Shown piece after piece: positions 15,829 through 24,431 of a stretch of DNA of 64,000 bases. Origin of the DNA: Streptomyces antioxidans (GTDB lineage Bacteria > Actinomycetota > Actinomycetes > Streptomycetales > Streptomycetaceae); the NCBI RefSeq assembly GCF_000968685.2, contig NZ_LAKD02000011.1, positions 62,001 through 126,000 on the forward strand, in the 5' to 3' direction. The notes beneath the pieces are model-generated. The model saw only the letters and a program-made list of their open reading frames with translations. It did not search any database and was not told the DNA's origin. Made by a program: the position numbers and the translations under genes. Position 1 is the first letter of the stretch. The number at the start of each line of letters is the position of its first letter.

Positions 15829-18348
15829 GTGGCCGCGCACAACGCCACGCATGACGACCGGACGGCACCGCGGGGGGACCGCGGGGACGGGGTCCGGGAC
15901 AGCGAGATCCGGATCGAGCAGACGCATCTTGACCGGGTGTACCACCGCCTCGAGGAGAAGATCCACGAGGCGGAGTTCCTCATGGACGACGCCGCCAAGC
16001 GCGGCCAGGTCGGCACGCCGGGCGCGCTCGCGGAACGGGACGCCCAGGTTTTCCGGGCCGGGGTCCACCTCAACCGGCTGAACAGCGAGTTCGAGGACTT
16101 CCTCTTCGGCCGCATCGATCTGCTGCCGGGCAAGGACGGCCGACGCGGCCCCGACGGCGCCTACACCTCGGTGGAGCCCGCCGACGACGCCATCCGCACC
16201 GGCCCGGACGGCGACCGCGCGGAGATCGCCGAAACGCTGCACATCGGCCGCATCGGCGTCCTCGACGCCGACTACGCCCCGCTGGTGATCGACTGGCGGG
16301 CGCCCGCCGCCGCGCCCTTCTACCGCTCCACCCCGGTCGCCCCCGGCCGGGTCGTCCGCCGCCGGGTGATCCGCAGCAAGGGCCGCCGGGTGCTGGGCGT
16401 CGAGGACGACCTGCTGCGCCCGGAGCTCAGCGCCACCCTCGACGGCGGGGCGCTGCCGGTGGTCGGCGACGGCGCGCTGATGGCCGCGCTCGGCCAGGCA
16501 CGCGGCCACACCATGCGGGACATCGTGGCCTCCATCCAGGCCGAGCAGGACCAGGTGATCCGCGCGCCCGCCGCCTCCATCACCGAGGTCGAGGGCGGCC
16601 CCGGCACCGGGAAGACGGCGGTGGCGCTGCACCGCGCGGCGTACCTGCTCTACCAGGACCGGCGGCGGTACGCGGGCGGCATCCTCGTGGTCAGCCCCAC
16701 CCCGCTGCTGGTCGCCTACACCGAGGGCGTGCTTCCCTCGCTGGGCGAGGAGGGGCAGGTGGCCATCCGGGCGGTGGGCTCGCTGGTGGAGGGCGCCGAG
16801 GCCACCACGTACGACACCCCGGCGGTGGCCCGCGTCAAGGGCTCGTCCCGGATGGTGAAGGTGCTGCGCAAGGCCGCCCGCGGCGCACTGGAGCTGCCGC
16901 GCGGGTCCGCCGGGGCCGCCGGGTCTTCCCCCTCGTCGTCCTCATCGGCCCTGTCGTCCTCGTCGGCGGCTTCGTCATCCGACCACGGCCAGCTGACGCT
17001 GGACGGGGCGCTGGACGGGGCGCTGGACACCCACGGCGGCAGACCCGGCGCGGGCCCCGGGGCCAGACCCGGCGGTCCGCCCGAGCGGCTGCGCGTGGTC
17101 GCCTTCGGCGCCCGGATCGAGCTGGACGCCGATGAGCTGCGCACCATCCGCCAGAACGCGCTGGGCGGCACCGCGCCCGTCAATCTGCTGCGTCCCCGTG
17201 CCCGCCGACTGCTCCTGGACGCGCTGTGGACCCGCTCCGGCGCCCCCAGGCGGTACACCGACCCCGAGCTGGCCGCCGAGGCGCGGGAGGGCTTCGACGA
17301 GGACATCTCCTCCGAGGACTCCTTCCAGGAGTTCCTGGACGCCTGGTGGCCCGAGCTCACCCCCCGCTCCGTGCTCGCCGCCATGGCCGAAGAGAAGCGG
17401 CTCAGCCGCTGGTCACGGCGGGTGCTCAACCCCCGCGAGGTCCGTCAGACGGCCCGGTCGCTGGCCCGGCTCGGCCCGGACGGGCAGGGCCCGCTGTCGG
17501 TCCACGACGTGGCGCTGCTGGACGAACTCACCACCCTCCTGGGCGCCCCGGCCCGCCCCGCGGGCCCCCGCGAGGCCGATCCGCTGGACCAGCTGACCGG
17601 TCTGGACGAGCTGACCACGTACGCCGACCGGGTGAGCCCCCGCCGCAGCCGCGCCGAGCGCGCCGAGCGGGAGCGCGCCGACTACGCCCATGTGATCGTC
17701 GACGAGGCGCAGGACCTCACCCCGATGCAGTGGCGGATGATCGGACGCCGGGGCCGCCACGCCACCTGGACGGTCGTCGGCGACCCGGCTCAGAGCTCCT
17801 GGTCCGACCCGGAGGAGGCGGGCCGGGCCCGGGACGAGGCGCTGGGCAGCCGCCCCCGCCGCCGCTTCACCCTCACGGTCAACTACCGCAACCCGGCGGA
17901 GATCGCCGAACTGGCCACCAAGGTCCTCGCCCTCGCCATGCCGGGCACCCCCGCCCCCGAGGCGGTCCGCTCCACGGGCGTGGCGCCGCGCTTCGTACCG
18001 GGCGCTGACGGCGGCCTCGGCGAGGCGGCGCGCCGGGAGGCGGTCCGGCTGCTGGACGAGGTGGACGGCACCGTCGGCGTCGTCGTCGCGATGAACCGGC
18101 GCGCCCAGGCCCGTCAGTGGCTGACGGGCCTGGGCGACCGGGTGGTGGCGCTGGGCAGCCTGGAGGCGAAGGGGCTGGAGTACGACGCGACGGTCGTGGT
18201 CTCGCCCGCCGAGATCGCCGATGAGTCCCCGGCGGGGCTCCGGGTGCTGTACGTGGCGCTCACCCGCGCCACCCAGCGGCTGACGGTCGTGGCGTCCGAC
18301 CGCGATGTGCCGAACGAAAACGGCGTCCCCGACCTGCTGCGGGAGTGA
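15829..18348 (+). CDS. HelD-like RNA polymerase recycling ATPase
   Basis: The 839-residue SF1-type ATPase matches actinobacterial HelD, which frees RNA polymerase from stalled or idle complexes; HelR variants protect against rifampicin. An N-terminal antiparallel coiled coil (about 15-85: IRIEQTHLDRVYHRLEEKIHEAEFL) precedes the helicase domains. Walker A is GGPGTGKTA (about 255-262), Walker B VDEAQDLTPMQ (about 623-633), and a late motif is GLEYDATVVVSP. A low-complexity insert of about 60 residues (about 358-420) is rich in serine and glycine. The GTG at 15829 has the RBS GAAGGGGG 9 bp before it; a TTG at 15790 is in frame but lacks one. It follows rsuA, as in S. coelicolor. I saw no rifamycin-associated element upstream. 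Confidence 0.86.
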   Translation: MAAHNATHDDRTAPRGDRGDGVRDSEIRIEQTHLDRVYHRLEEKIHEAEFLMDDAAKRGQVGTPGALAERDAQVFRAGVHLNRLNSEFEDFLFGRIDLLPGKDGRRGPDGAYTSVEPADDAIRTGPDGDRAEIAETLHIGRIGVLDADYAPLVIDWRAPAAAPFYRSTPVAPGRVVRRRVIRSKGRRVLGVEDDLLRPELSATLDGGALPVVGDGALMAALGQARGHTMRDIVASIQAEQDQVIRAPAASITEVEGGPGTGKTAVALHRAAYLLYQDRRRYAGGILVVSPTPLLVAYTEGVLPSLGEEGQVAIRAVGSLVEGAEATTYDTPAVARVKGSSRMVKVLRKAARGALELPRGSAGAAGSSPSSSSSALSSSSAASSSDHGQLTLDGALDGALDTHGGRPGAGPGARPGGPPERLRVVAFGARIELDADELRTIRQNALGGTAPVNLLRPRARRLLLDALWTRSGAPRRYTDPELAAEAREGFDEDISSEDSFQEFLDAWWPELTPRSVLAAMAEEKRLSRWSRRVLNPREVRQTARSLARLGPDGQGPLSVHDVALLDELTTLLGAPARPAGPREADPLDQLTGLDELTTYADRVSPRRSRAERAERERADYAHVIVDEAQDLTPMQWRMIGRRGRHATWTVVGDPAQSSWSDPEEAGRARDEALGSRPRRRFTLTVNYRNPAEIAELATKVLALAMPGTPAPEAVRSTGVAPRFVPGADGGLGEAARREAVRLLDEVDGTVGVVVAMNRRAQARQWLTGLGDRVVALGSLEAKGLEYDATVVVSPAEIADESPAGLRVLYVALTRATQRLTVVASDRDVPNENGVPDLLRE

Positions 18349-18454
18349 CGCCCACGGTGGCCGGGGGACCGGCCCCCGCCGCCGCCGCGGACGGCCCGCG
18401 AAATCCACCCCGCGGGAGGGGAATCCCTTCCCGGGCCTGTTTGTTAGCCTTGAT

Positions 18455-18545
18455 GTGGCACCGGCCCGATCCAAGCCCCCGGGCCCAACCTTCGTCGCTT
18501 CGAGCGACCACTTGCCGCGAGGCGAGCATGGCGGGTCGGTGCCAC
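18455..18545 (+). ncRNA. Candidate structured RNA, three-way junction
   Basis: A 14-bp helix (18455-18468 with 18532-18545, all pairs complementary with one G-U) encloses two further hairpins: GTCGCT-TCG-AGCGAC at 18494-18508 and CTTGCC-GCGA-GGCGAG at 18511-18526, the latter with a GNRA tetraloop. The segment lies between the convergent HelD-like and cold-shock genes, where no protein is expected. I do not recognise a known RNA family. Strand is arbitrary, since the stems form on both; plus is given because the GNRA loop reads on it. It could also be a complex bidirectional terminator. Confidence 0.35.
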
Positions 18546-18583
18546 CTCTCATCTCTTCCGTAAGGGGTCCGCGCCCGGCGGCG

Positions 18584-18793
18584 TCAGCCGCCCAGGACGC
18601 GGACCTCTTCCGCTTGGGGGCCCTTGCGGCCCTGCACGATCTGGAATTCGACCCGCTGCTCGTCGACCAGGCTGCGGTAACCGCTGCCGTCGATCGAGCT
18701 GTAGTGGACGAAGACATCCGGTCCGCCGTCCTCCTGGGCGATGAAGCCGTATCCCTTCTCGGCGTTGAACCACTTCACGGTGCCCTGAGCCAT
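18584..18793 (-). CDS. Cold-shock protein (CspA family)
   Basis: The 69-residue single cold-shock domain protein carries RNP1 (KGYGFI) and RNP2 (VFVHY), the nucleic-acid-binding motifs, and starts [16 protein letters not shown]. It binds single-stranded RNA or DNA as an RNA chaperone. The length is normal. The RBS GAGGAG lies 8 bp before the ATG at 18793. Its stop overlaps a GC-rich inverted repeat (GGTCCGCG/CGCGGACC, about 18567-18606) that could act as a terminator. Confidence 0.96.
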   Translation of the reverse strand: MAQGTVKWFNAEKGYGFIAQEDGGPDVFVHYSSIDGSGYRSLVDEQRVEFQIVQGRKGPQAEEVRVLGG

Positions 18794-19071
18794 GCCCGCG
18801 CTCCTCGTTGTCTCTTCCTCGGCGTCCTCTGACGCTGTGGCGCGCCAGAGCCTAGGGCGGTGGCCGCGGCGGACGGCCCGCCTCGCCAGGCGTTCCCGCG
18901 AAGGAGTGGGGGTTTCCACTCGGGTGACCCCACCCTGCTATGTCAGAACAATATGTCCGAAAGTCGGGCCGGGTTACCCCGTACCCAGAGGTAGGTGTAA
19001 CCATCTGTGGACGTGGCCCGGCAATTGCGCGGCCCGACAGCATGAACAAGGGAAAGCAGAGGAACCAGGCC

Positions 19072-20493
19072 ATGGCAACGGCGCCCAGCGTCTCGTACTC
19101 GATGACGGTCCGGCTGGAGGTGCCCGCGAGCGGTACCGCGGTCAGCCAGCTGACCACGGCCGTGGAGTCCTCCGGTGGCTCGGTCACGGGCCTCGATGTG
19201 ACCGCGTCCGGCCATGAGACGCTCCGTATCGACGTGACCATCGCCGCGACCTCGACCGCGCACGCCCAGGAGATCGTGGAGAAGCTGCGGGGCATCGAGG
19301 GCGTCTCGCTCGGCAAGGTCTCCGACCGTACGTTCCTGATGCACCTCGGCGGCAAGATCGAGATGTCGTCCAAACACCCCATCCGCAACCGTGACGACCT
19401 CTCCATGGTCTACACCCCGGGCGTGGCCCGGGTCTGCCAGGCCATCGCGGACAACCCCGAGGACGCCCGCCGCCTCACCATCAAGCGCAACAGTGTGGCC
19501 GTCGTCACCGACGGCTCCGCGGTGCTCGGCCTCGGCAACATCGGCCCCAAGGCCGCCCTGCCGGTCATGGAGGGCAAGGCGGCCCTCTTCAAGCGGTTCG
19601 CGGGCATCGACGCCTGGCCGCTCTGCCTGGACACCCAGGACACCGATGAGATCGTCGCGATCGTGAAGGCCATCGCCCCCGGCTTCGCGGGGATCAACCT
19701 GGAGGACATCTCCGCCCCCCGCTGCTTCGAGATCGAGGCGCGGCTGCGCGAGGCCGTGGACATCCCGGTCTTCCACGACGACCAGCACGGCACCGCGATC
19801 GTGGTGCTGGCCGCCCTCACCAATGCGCTGCGGGTGGTTGACAAGAAGATCGAGGACGTGAGGGTCGTCATGTCCGGCGCGGGCGCGGCCGGCACGGCCA
19901 TCCTGCGGTTGCTGAACGCCGCGGGGGTGCGGCACGCGGTGGTGGCCGACATCCACGGTGTGGTGCACGCCGGGCGCCAGGACCTGGTCTCCGCCGACCC
20001 GGAGTCCCCGCTGCGCTGGATCGCGGACAACACCAACCCGGAGGGCGTCACGGGCACCCTGCGCGAGGCCGTGGTGGGCGCGGACGTCTTCATCGGCGTC
20101 TCGGCCCCGAACGTGCTCGCCGGCGACGATGTGGCCGCCATGGCGGACGGCGCGATCGTCTTCGCCCTGGCCAACCCGGACCCCGAGGTGGACCCGGCGA
20201 TCGCCCGCCAGACCGCCGCCGTGGTCGCCACCGGCCGCTCGGACTTCCCCAACCAGATCAACAACGTCCTGGTGTTCCCGGGCGTTTTCCGTGGTTTGCT
20301 GGACGCGCAGTCGCGTACGGTGAACACCGAGATGATGCTGGCTGCTGCTGGTGCGCTCGCCGATGTCGTCCACGACGACGAGCTCAATGCCAACTACATC
20401 ATTCCGAGCGTCTTCAACGACAAGGTCGCGGGGGCGGTCGCCGGGGCCGTGCGGGACGCGGCGCGCGCTGTGACCAGTACCACTGTGGTCTAG
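19072..20493 (+). CDS. NAD(P)-dependent malic enzyme with N-terminal ACT-like domain
   Basis: Malic enzyme converts malate to pyruvate and CO2 with reduction of NAD(P). The 473-residue protein has an N-terminal domain of about 85 residues that looks like an ACT regulatory domain ([20 protein letters not shown], then [21 protein letters not shown]), followed by the catalytic part: [56 protein letters not shown], the nucleotide-binding loop SGAGAAGTA and FALANPDPE. The ATG at 19072 has the RBS AGAGGA about 9 bp upstream; an ATG at 19042 is also in frame. Transcription probably starts in the AT-rich stretch around 18950-18965. Confidence 0.93.
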   Translation: MATAPSVSYSMTVRLEVPASGTAVSQLTTAVESSGGSVTGLDVTASGHETLRIDVTIAATSTAHAQEIVEKLRGIEGVSLGKVSDRTFLMHLGGKIEMSSKHPIRNRDDLSMVYTPGVARVCQAIADNPEDARRLTIKRNSVAVVTDGSAVLGLGNIGPKAALPVMEGKAALFKRFAGIDAWPLCLDTQDTDEIVAIVKAIAPGFAGINLEDISAPRCFEIEARLREAVDIPVFHDDQHGTAIVVLAALTNALRVVDKKIEDVRVVMSGAGAAGTAILRLLNAAGVRHAVVADIHGVVHAGRQDLVSADPESPLRWIADNTNPEGVTGTLREAVVGADVFIGVSAPNVLAGDDVAAMADGAIVFALANPDPEVDPAIARQTAAVVATGRSDFPNQINNVLVFPGVFRGLLDAQSRTVNTEMMLAAAGALADVVHDDELNANYIIPSVFNDKVAGAVAGAVRDAARAVTSTTVV

Positions 20494-20748
20494 GCGCGGC
20501 ACGGCGCGTCGCGCACTCCGGGGTCCCGGGAGCGGCCATAGGGTGGCGGGCAGGAAAACGACCGCCACGGCGCTTTTCGTGTGACTCTCCAGGGCTCCGG
20601 ATTGGCATTCCCGCCACAGGTGGGGGCAGGATGCGTTCCGGGCGCGAGGGTCTGAACAGCAGACCCGGGTCCGGGGACTGTCCGAGGGCCCTGGCAGCAT
20701 CGGCTTCGATCTCACGCCTCATTGGCAAGATGAACACGGGAGTACAAC

Positions 20749-21030
20749 ATGAACCGCAGTGAGCTGGTGGCCGCTCTTTCCGAGCGCGCCGAGGTGACCC
20801 GGAAGGACGCCGACGCCGTGCTGGCCGCCCTCGCCGAGGTGACCGGTGAGGTCGTCGCCAAGGGCGACGAGAAGGTCACCATCCCCGGCTTCCTGACCTT
20901 CGAGCGCACCCACCGTGCCGCTCGTACCGCGCGCAACCCGCAGACCGGTGAGCCGATCGAGATCCCGGCCGGCTACAGCGTGAAGGTGTCCGCGGGCTCC
21001 AAGCTCAAGGAAGCCGCCAAGGGCAAGTAA
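20749..21030 (+). CDS. hupA: HU-family DNA-binding protein
   Basis: The 93-residue histone-like protein matches HU over its full length: MNRSELVAALSERAEVTRKDADAVL, the GDEKVTIPGFLTF core and the DNA-binding arm RTARNPQTGEPIEIPAGYSVKVSAGSKLK. It has no Lys-rich C-terminal tail, so it is the HupA type rather than the sporulation-linked HupS. It bends and compacts DNA. A strong hairpin terminator follows the stop. The neighbouring malic enzyme and murA genes match S. coelicolor order. Confidence 0.94.
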   Translation: MNRSELVAALSERAEVTRKDADAVLAALAEVTGEVVAKGDEKVTIPGFLTFERTHRAARTARNPQTGEPIEIPAGYSVKVSAGSKLKEAAKGK

Positions 21031-21046
21031 GCCCCCGCGCATGAGG

Positions 21047-21078
21047 AGGGGCGGCCACCCGGGAGGGTGGCCGCCCCT
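21047..21078 (+). terminator. Hairpin terminator after hupA
   Basis: A perfect 14-bp stem (AGGGGCGGCCACCC at 21047-21060 with 21065-21078) and a 4-nt loop, followed by TT. After it, 21087-21160 holds imperfect direct repeats of a TACGAG/TACGGGCC type and no gene. Confidence 0.85.
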
Positions 21079-21188
21079 TCGGCGCTCCTACGGGCCTGAG
21101 GCCCGCCCACGAGGCTCTACGAGGTTCTACGGGCCCATACGAGCCTGTACGAGGCCCAATGGAGGCTTTGTGGGGTTCCGCGGAGGCC

Positions 21189-22532
21189 CTACACGGCGTT
21201 GCCGCCGCCCGGGAGCTCCACTTTCGCACCCAGTTCGACCAGTTTCTCCATGAAGTTCTCGTAGCCGCGGTTGATCAGGTCGATGCCGTGGACCCGCGAG
21301 GTGCCCTGGGCGGCCAGGGCTGCGATCAGGTAGGAGAAGCCGCCGCGGAGGTCGGGGATGACCAGGTCGGAGCCCTGGAGCTTGGTGGGTCCCGAGACGA
21401 CCGCGGAGTGCAGGAAGTTGCGCTGGCCGAACCGGCACGCGGAGCCGCCCAGGCATTCGCGGTAGAGCTGGATGTGCGCGCCCATCTGGTTGAGCGCCGA
21501 GGTGAAGCCCAGCCGGGACTCGTAGACCGTCTCGTGGACGATGGACAGGCCCGACGCCTGGGTCAGGGCCACCACCAGCGGCTGCTGCCAGTCGGTCTGG
21601 AAGCCGGGGTGGACGTCGGTCTCCAGGGCGATCGCGTTGAGCTTGCCGCCCGGGTGCCAGAACCGTATGCCCTCGTCGCCGATGTCGAAGGCGCCGCCGA
21701 CCTTGCGGTAGGTGTTCAGGAAGGTCATCATCTCGCGCTGGCGGGCGCCGCGCACATAGATGCCACCCTCGGTGGCCAGCGCCGCGCTCGCCCAGGAGGC
21801 GGCCTCCAGACGGTCCGGGAGGGCGCGGTGGTTGTAGCCGCCGAGCTGGTCGACACCGGTGATCCGGATCGTGCGGTCGGTGTCCATGGAGATGATGGCG
21901 CCCATCTTCTGCAGTACGCAGATGAGGTCCTCGATCTCCGGCTCGACCGCCGCGTTGGAGAGTTCCGTCACACCCTCGGCGAGCACCGCCGTCAGCAGCA
22001 CCTGCTCGGTGGAGCCCACCGACGGGTACGGCAGCCGGATCTTGGTGCCGCGCAGCCGGTGCGGCGCCTCCAGGTACTGGCCGTCCGCCCGCTTCTCGAT
22101 CGTCGCCCCGAACTGGCGCAGCACGTCGAAGTGGAAGTCGATCGGCCGGCCGCCGATGTCACAGCCGCCCAGGCCCGGGATGAAGGCGTGGCCCAGGCGG
22201 TGCAGCAGCGGGCCGCAGAAGAGGATCGGGATCCGCGAGGAACCCGCGTGCGCGTCGATGTCGGCGACATTGGCGCTCTCCACATGGGTGGGATCGAGCA
22301 CCAGCTCCCCGGGCTCGTCGCCGGGGCGCACCGTCACTCCGTGCAGCTGCAGCAGCCCGCGCACCACCCGCACATCGCGGATGTCGGGCACGTTGCGCAG
22401 CCTGCTGGGCGCGCTGCCGAGCAGGGCGGCCACCATGGCCTTCGGCACGAGGTTCTTCGCGCCGCGGACACGGATCTCGCCTTCGAGCGGGGTGCCGCCA
22501 TGGACGAGCAGGACATCGTTCGAGCGGGTCAT
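21189..22532 (-). CDS. murA: UDP-N-acetylglucosamine 1-carboxyvinyltransferase (MurA)
   Basis: MurA transfers enolpyruvate from PEP to UDP-GlcNAc, the first committed step of peptidoglycan synthesis in the cytoplasm. The 447-residue protein has the substrate-binding Lys-Asn pair (GAKNLVPKAMVAALL), the catalytic Cys in the loop PGLGGCDIGGRPID (the target of fosfomycin, so no resistance-type Cys-to-Asp change), TEQVLLTAVLAEG, and the C-terminal DLRGGFSYLIAALAAQG and INRGYENFMEKL. The ATG at 22532 starts at MTRSNDVLLVHGG; the open frame upstream is basic and unlike MurA. It is divergent from yqgE. Confidence 0.95.
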   Translation of the reverse strand: MTRSNDVLLVHGGTPLEGEIRVRGAKNLVPKAMVAALLGSAPSRLRNVPDIRDVRVVRGLLQLHGVTVRPGDEPGELVLDPTHVESANVADIDAHAGSSRIPILFCGPLLHRLGHAFIPGLGGCDIGGRPIDFHFDVLRQFGATIEKRADGQYLEAPHRLRGTKIRLPYPSVGSTEQVLLTAVLAEGVTELSNAAVEPEIEDLICVLQKMGAIISMDTDRTIRITGVDQLGGYNHRALPDRLEAASWASAALATEGGIYVRGARQREMMTFLNTYRKVGGAFDIGDEGIRFWHPGGKLNAIALETDVHPGFQTDWQQPLVVALTQASGLSIVHETVYESRLGFTSALNQMGAHIQLYRECLGGSACRFGQRNFLHSAVVSGPTKLQGSDLVIPDLRGGFSYLIAALAAQGTSRVHGIDLINRGYENFMEKLVELGAKVELPGGGNAV

Positions 22533-22787
22533 CTGGTCTCGCGTTCCTGAGACGGGCAAGGGCCAAAAGGCACTAGGGCCAAAGGCCAAGAGTAATGGCC
22601 TCGGAGACCGCCTCCGTAAGGCTCTTGCGCCCATCGCGTCGCCCCGTGGGCGACACAACACGTTCCGTTCCGGTCCAAGGGCCCACGGTCATGTGCGCCG
22701 CGTCTGCTGTCCTGCGCCCCGACCTGCTCTCATACGGGACTCGACTTCCACTCCCCCTCCGGCCCGGATATGGGGGATCATGTGGCC

Positions 22788-23375
22788 ATGACCGAGGTGT
22801 CCTCGCTCACAGGACGGTTGCTTGTCGCGACACCGGCGCTTGCTGACCCGAATTTCGACCGCGCGGTGGTGCTGCTCCTTGACCATGACGAGGAGGGCTC
22901 GCTCGGCGTGGTCCTGAACCGTCCGACCCCGGTGGGGGTGGGCGACATCCTGGAGTCGTGGGCATCGCTGGCCGGGGAGCCGGGGGTGGTCTTCCAGGGC
23001 GGTCCGGTTTCGCTGGACTCGGCGCTGGGCGTGGCCGTCGTACCGGGCGAGTCGGGCAGGTCCCCGGCGCGCACCGAGGACGGGCCACTCGGTTGGCGCA
23101 GGGTGCACGGCGCGATCGGCCTGGTGGACCTGGAGGCGCCGCCGGAGCTGCTGGCGGCGGCCGTGGGCTCGTTGCGCATCTTCGCCGGTTACGCGGGCTG
23201 GGGGCCCGGTCAGCTGGAGGACGAGCTCGCCGAGGGCGCGTGGTACGTGGTGGAGTCCGAGCCGGGCGATGTGTCCTCGCCCGCCCCCGAGCGGCTGTGG
23301 CGGTCGGTGCTGCGCCGCCAGCGCAGTGAGCTGGCCATGGTCGCCACGTATCCGGACGACCCTTCTCTCAATTAG
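22788..23375 (+). CDS. YqgE/AlgH-family protein
   Basis: The 195-residue protein shows the family pattern: LTGRLLVATPALADPNFDRAVVLLLDHD, then GVVLNRPTPV, VFQGGPV, RIFAGYAGWGPGQLEDELAEGAWYVV. Its role is unknown; in Pseudomonas AlgH was linked to alginate regulation but the family is widespread. The ATG at 22788 (MTEVSSL) is preferred over the one at 22770. The DUF3039 gene follows 21 bp downstream, so the two are probably co-transcribed. Confidence 0.93.
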   Translation: MTEVSSLTGRLLVATPALADPNFDRAVVLLLDHDEEGSLGVVLNRPTPVGVGDILESWASLAGEPGVVFQGGPVSLDSALGVAVVPGESGRSPARTEDGPLGWRRVHGAIGLVDLEAPPELLAAAVGSLRIFAGYAGWGPGQLEDELAEGAWYVVESEPGDVSSPAPERLWRSVLRRQRSELAMVATYPDDPSLN

Positions 23376-23396
23376 GCATGAGTACCCTAGGGCTGT

Positions 23397-23684
23397 ATGA
23401 GCACTCTTGAGCCCGAGCGCGGGGCAGGCACGGGGACCCTCGTTGAGCCGACACCGCAGGTGTCGCACGGTGACGGCGACCACGAGCGCTATGCCCACTA
23501 TGTACAGAAGGACAAGATCATGGAGAGCGCCCTCTCCGGATCTCCCGTCGTCGCACTCTGCGGCAAGGTCTGGGTCCCGGGCCGTGACCCGAAGAAGTAC
23601 CCGGTCTGTCCCATGTGCAAGGAGATCTTCGAGGGCATGGGCGCCGGTGGCGACAAGGGCAAGGACGGCGACGGGAAGAAGTAG
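23397..23684 (+). CDS. DUF3039 protein
   Basis: The 95-residue protein matches the actinobacterial DUF3039 family: HYVQKDKIMESALSGSPVVALCGKVWVPGRDPKKYPVCPMCKEIFEGM. Three cysteines (ALCGK and CPMC) could bind a metal ion. Its function is unknown. The tail is Gly/Lys/Asp-rich. It is probably co-transcribed with yqgE, and a 25-bp hairpin terminator ends the unit. Confidence 0.9.
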   Translation: MSTLEPERGAGTGTLVEPTPQVSHGDGDHERYAHYVQKDKIMESALSGSPVVALCGKVWVPGRDPKKYPVCPMCKEIFEGMGAGGDKGKDGDGKK

Positions 23685-23743
23685 CCGGTCCGTCGGCCCT
23701 AGGCGCTGACGCAAAGCCTCGACGAAGAGCCCCGCGCGGACAG

Positions 23744-23796
23744 ACGGCACGCCCGGCCCGCGACCCCGAGACGGGGTCGCGGGCCGGGCGTGCCGT
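23744..23796 (+). terminator. 25-bp perfect hairpin terminator
   Basis: A perfect 25-bp stem (23744-23768 with 23772-23796) and the 3-nt loop AGA lie 60 bp after the DUF3039 stop. It is the longest perfect stem I found in the window. Confidence 0.9.
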
Positions 23797-23845
23797 GCCG
23801 TGTGCGCCCTGCCGCGCGCCGGACGGCCCCCAGTAGGGTCGGCCC

Positions 23846-24271
23846 ATGAGCGGGCGTACGGAGAACGGGGCGGCGCGGGCCGCCTATCTGGTGTTCGGGG
23901 CGCGTGAGGTCGACGAGCCCGAAGTCGACGGGCCCGGAGCGGAAGGCGGCAGCGCCTACTGCCAGTTCGAAAAGGACTGGGACGCCCAGCTGGAGCGGTG
24001 CGGGCGGCTGGCCGCCGAGCGGGGCTACCGGCTCTCGGGCGGCTGTGTGATGTCGGTCGCCCAGCCGACCCTGCCCAGACTCCTGCAGTGGGCCGAGGAC
24101 CCGGGCGCCGATGTGGTGCTGGTGGCCAGCGACCGCGTTCTGGAGCGGTTCCGGAAGACCTGGCCGGACTGGGACCGGGTGGTCGAGCGGCTGGCGGAAT
24201 CGGGTGCGCGGGTAGAGGCCGTGCCGTATGTTGAACCCGCCTATCGGGGCGAGGAGTTGCCCCGTCGCTAG
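23846..24271 (+). CDS. Conserved-looking hypothetical protein
   Basis: I do not recognise this 141-residue protein with certainty. It has an alternating alpha/beta pattern: AAYLVFGAREVDEP at the start, QLERCGRLAAERGYRLSGG in the middle, VVLVASDRVLERF, then WDRVVERLAESGARVEAVPYVEP at the end. This resembles the nucleotide-binding-like fold of resolvase N-terminal domains, but no catalytic motif is evident. It stands alone between a strong terminator and the sugar ABC operon. Strong third-position GC and the ATG at 23846 support real coding. Confidence 0.75.
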   Translation: MSGRTENGAARAAYLVFGAREVDEPEVDGPGAEGGSAYCQFEKDWDAQLERCGRLAAERGYRLSGGCVMSVAQPTLPRLLQWAEDPGADVVLVASDRVLERFRKTWPDWDRVVERLAESGARVEAVPYVEPAYRGEELPRR

Positions 24272-24318
24272 CGCGAAGTTCCTTTTGTCGCGACGTGGTT
24301 CGTTTCGATTTTCCACCA

Positions 24319-24334
24319 AGTGGTTCAGACCTCT
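24319..24334 (+). promoter_or_regulatory. Candidate DasR site (dre)
   Basis: AGTGGTTCAGACCTCT agrees with the DasR element ACTGGTCTAGACCAGT at 11 of 16 positions, including the GGT and AGACC blocks. It lies 97 bp before the solute-binding protein gene. DasR is the GntR-type GlcNAc regulator of Streptomyces, consistent with the GH20 gene in the same cluster. Confidence 0.5.
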
Positions 24335-24389
24335 TGTGGGGGCGCTCAAGGTTCCCTAGCCTCACGCGTATTGTGCTGAGCGAAACACG

Positions 24390-24408
24390 CGTTGCATTAT
24401 GTGCAACG
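24390..24408 (+). promoter_or_regulatory. Palindromic operator-like site CGTTGCA-N5-TGCAACG
   Basis: A perfect 7-bp inverted repeat with a 5-bp spacer lies 23 bp before the TTG start of the binding-protein gene, where a repressor would block transcription or translation. The regulator is unknown; the half-site recalls LacI-type operators. Confidence 0.45.
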
Positions 24409-24431
24409 CCCTGGTGTAAGGGTTCGTTCCA

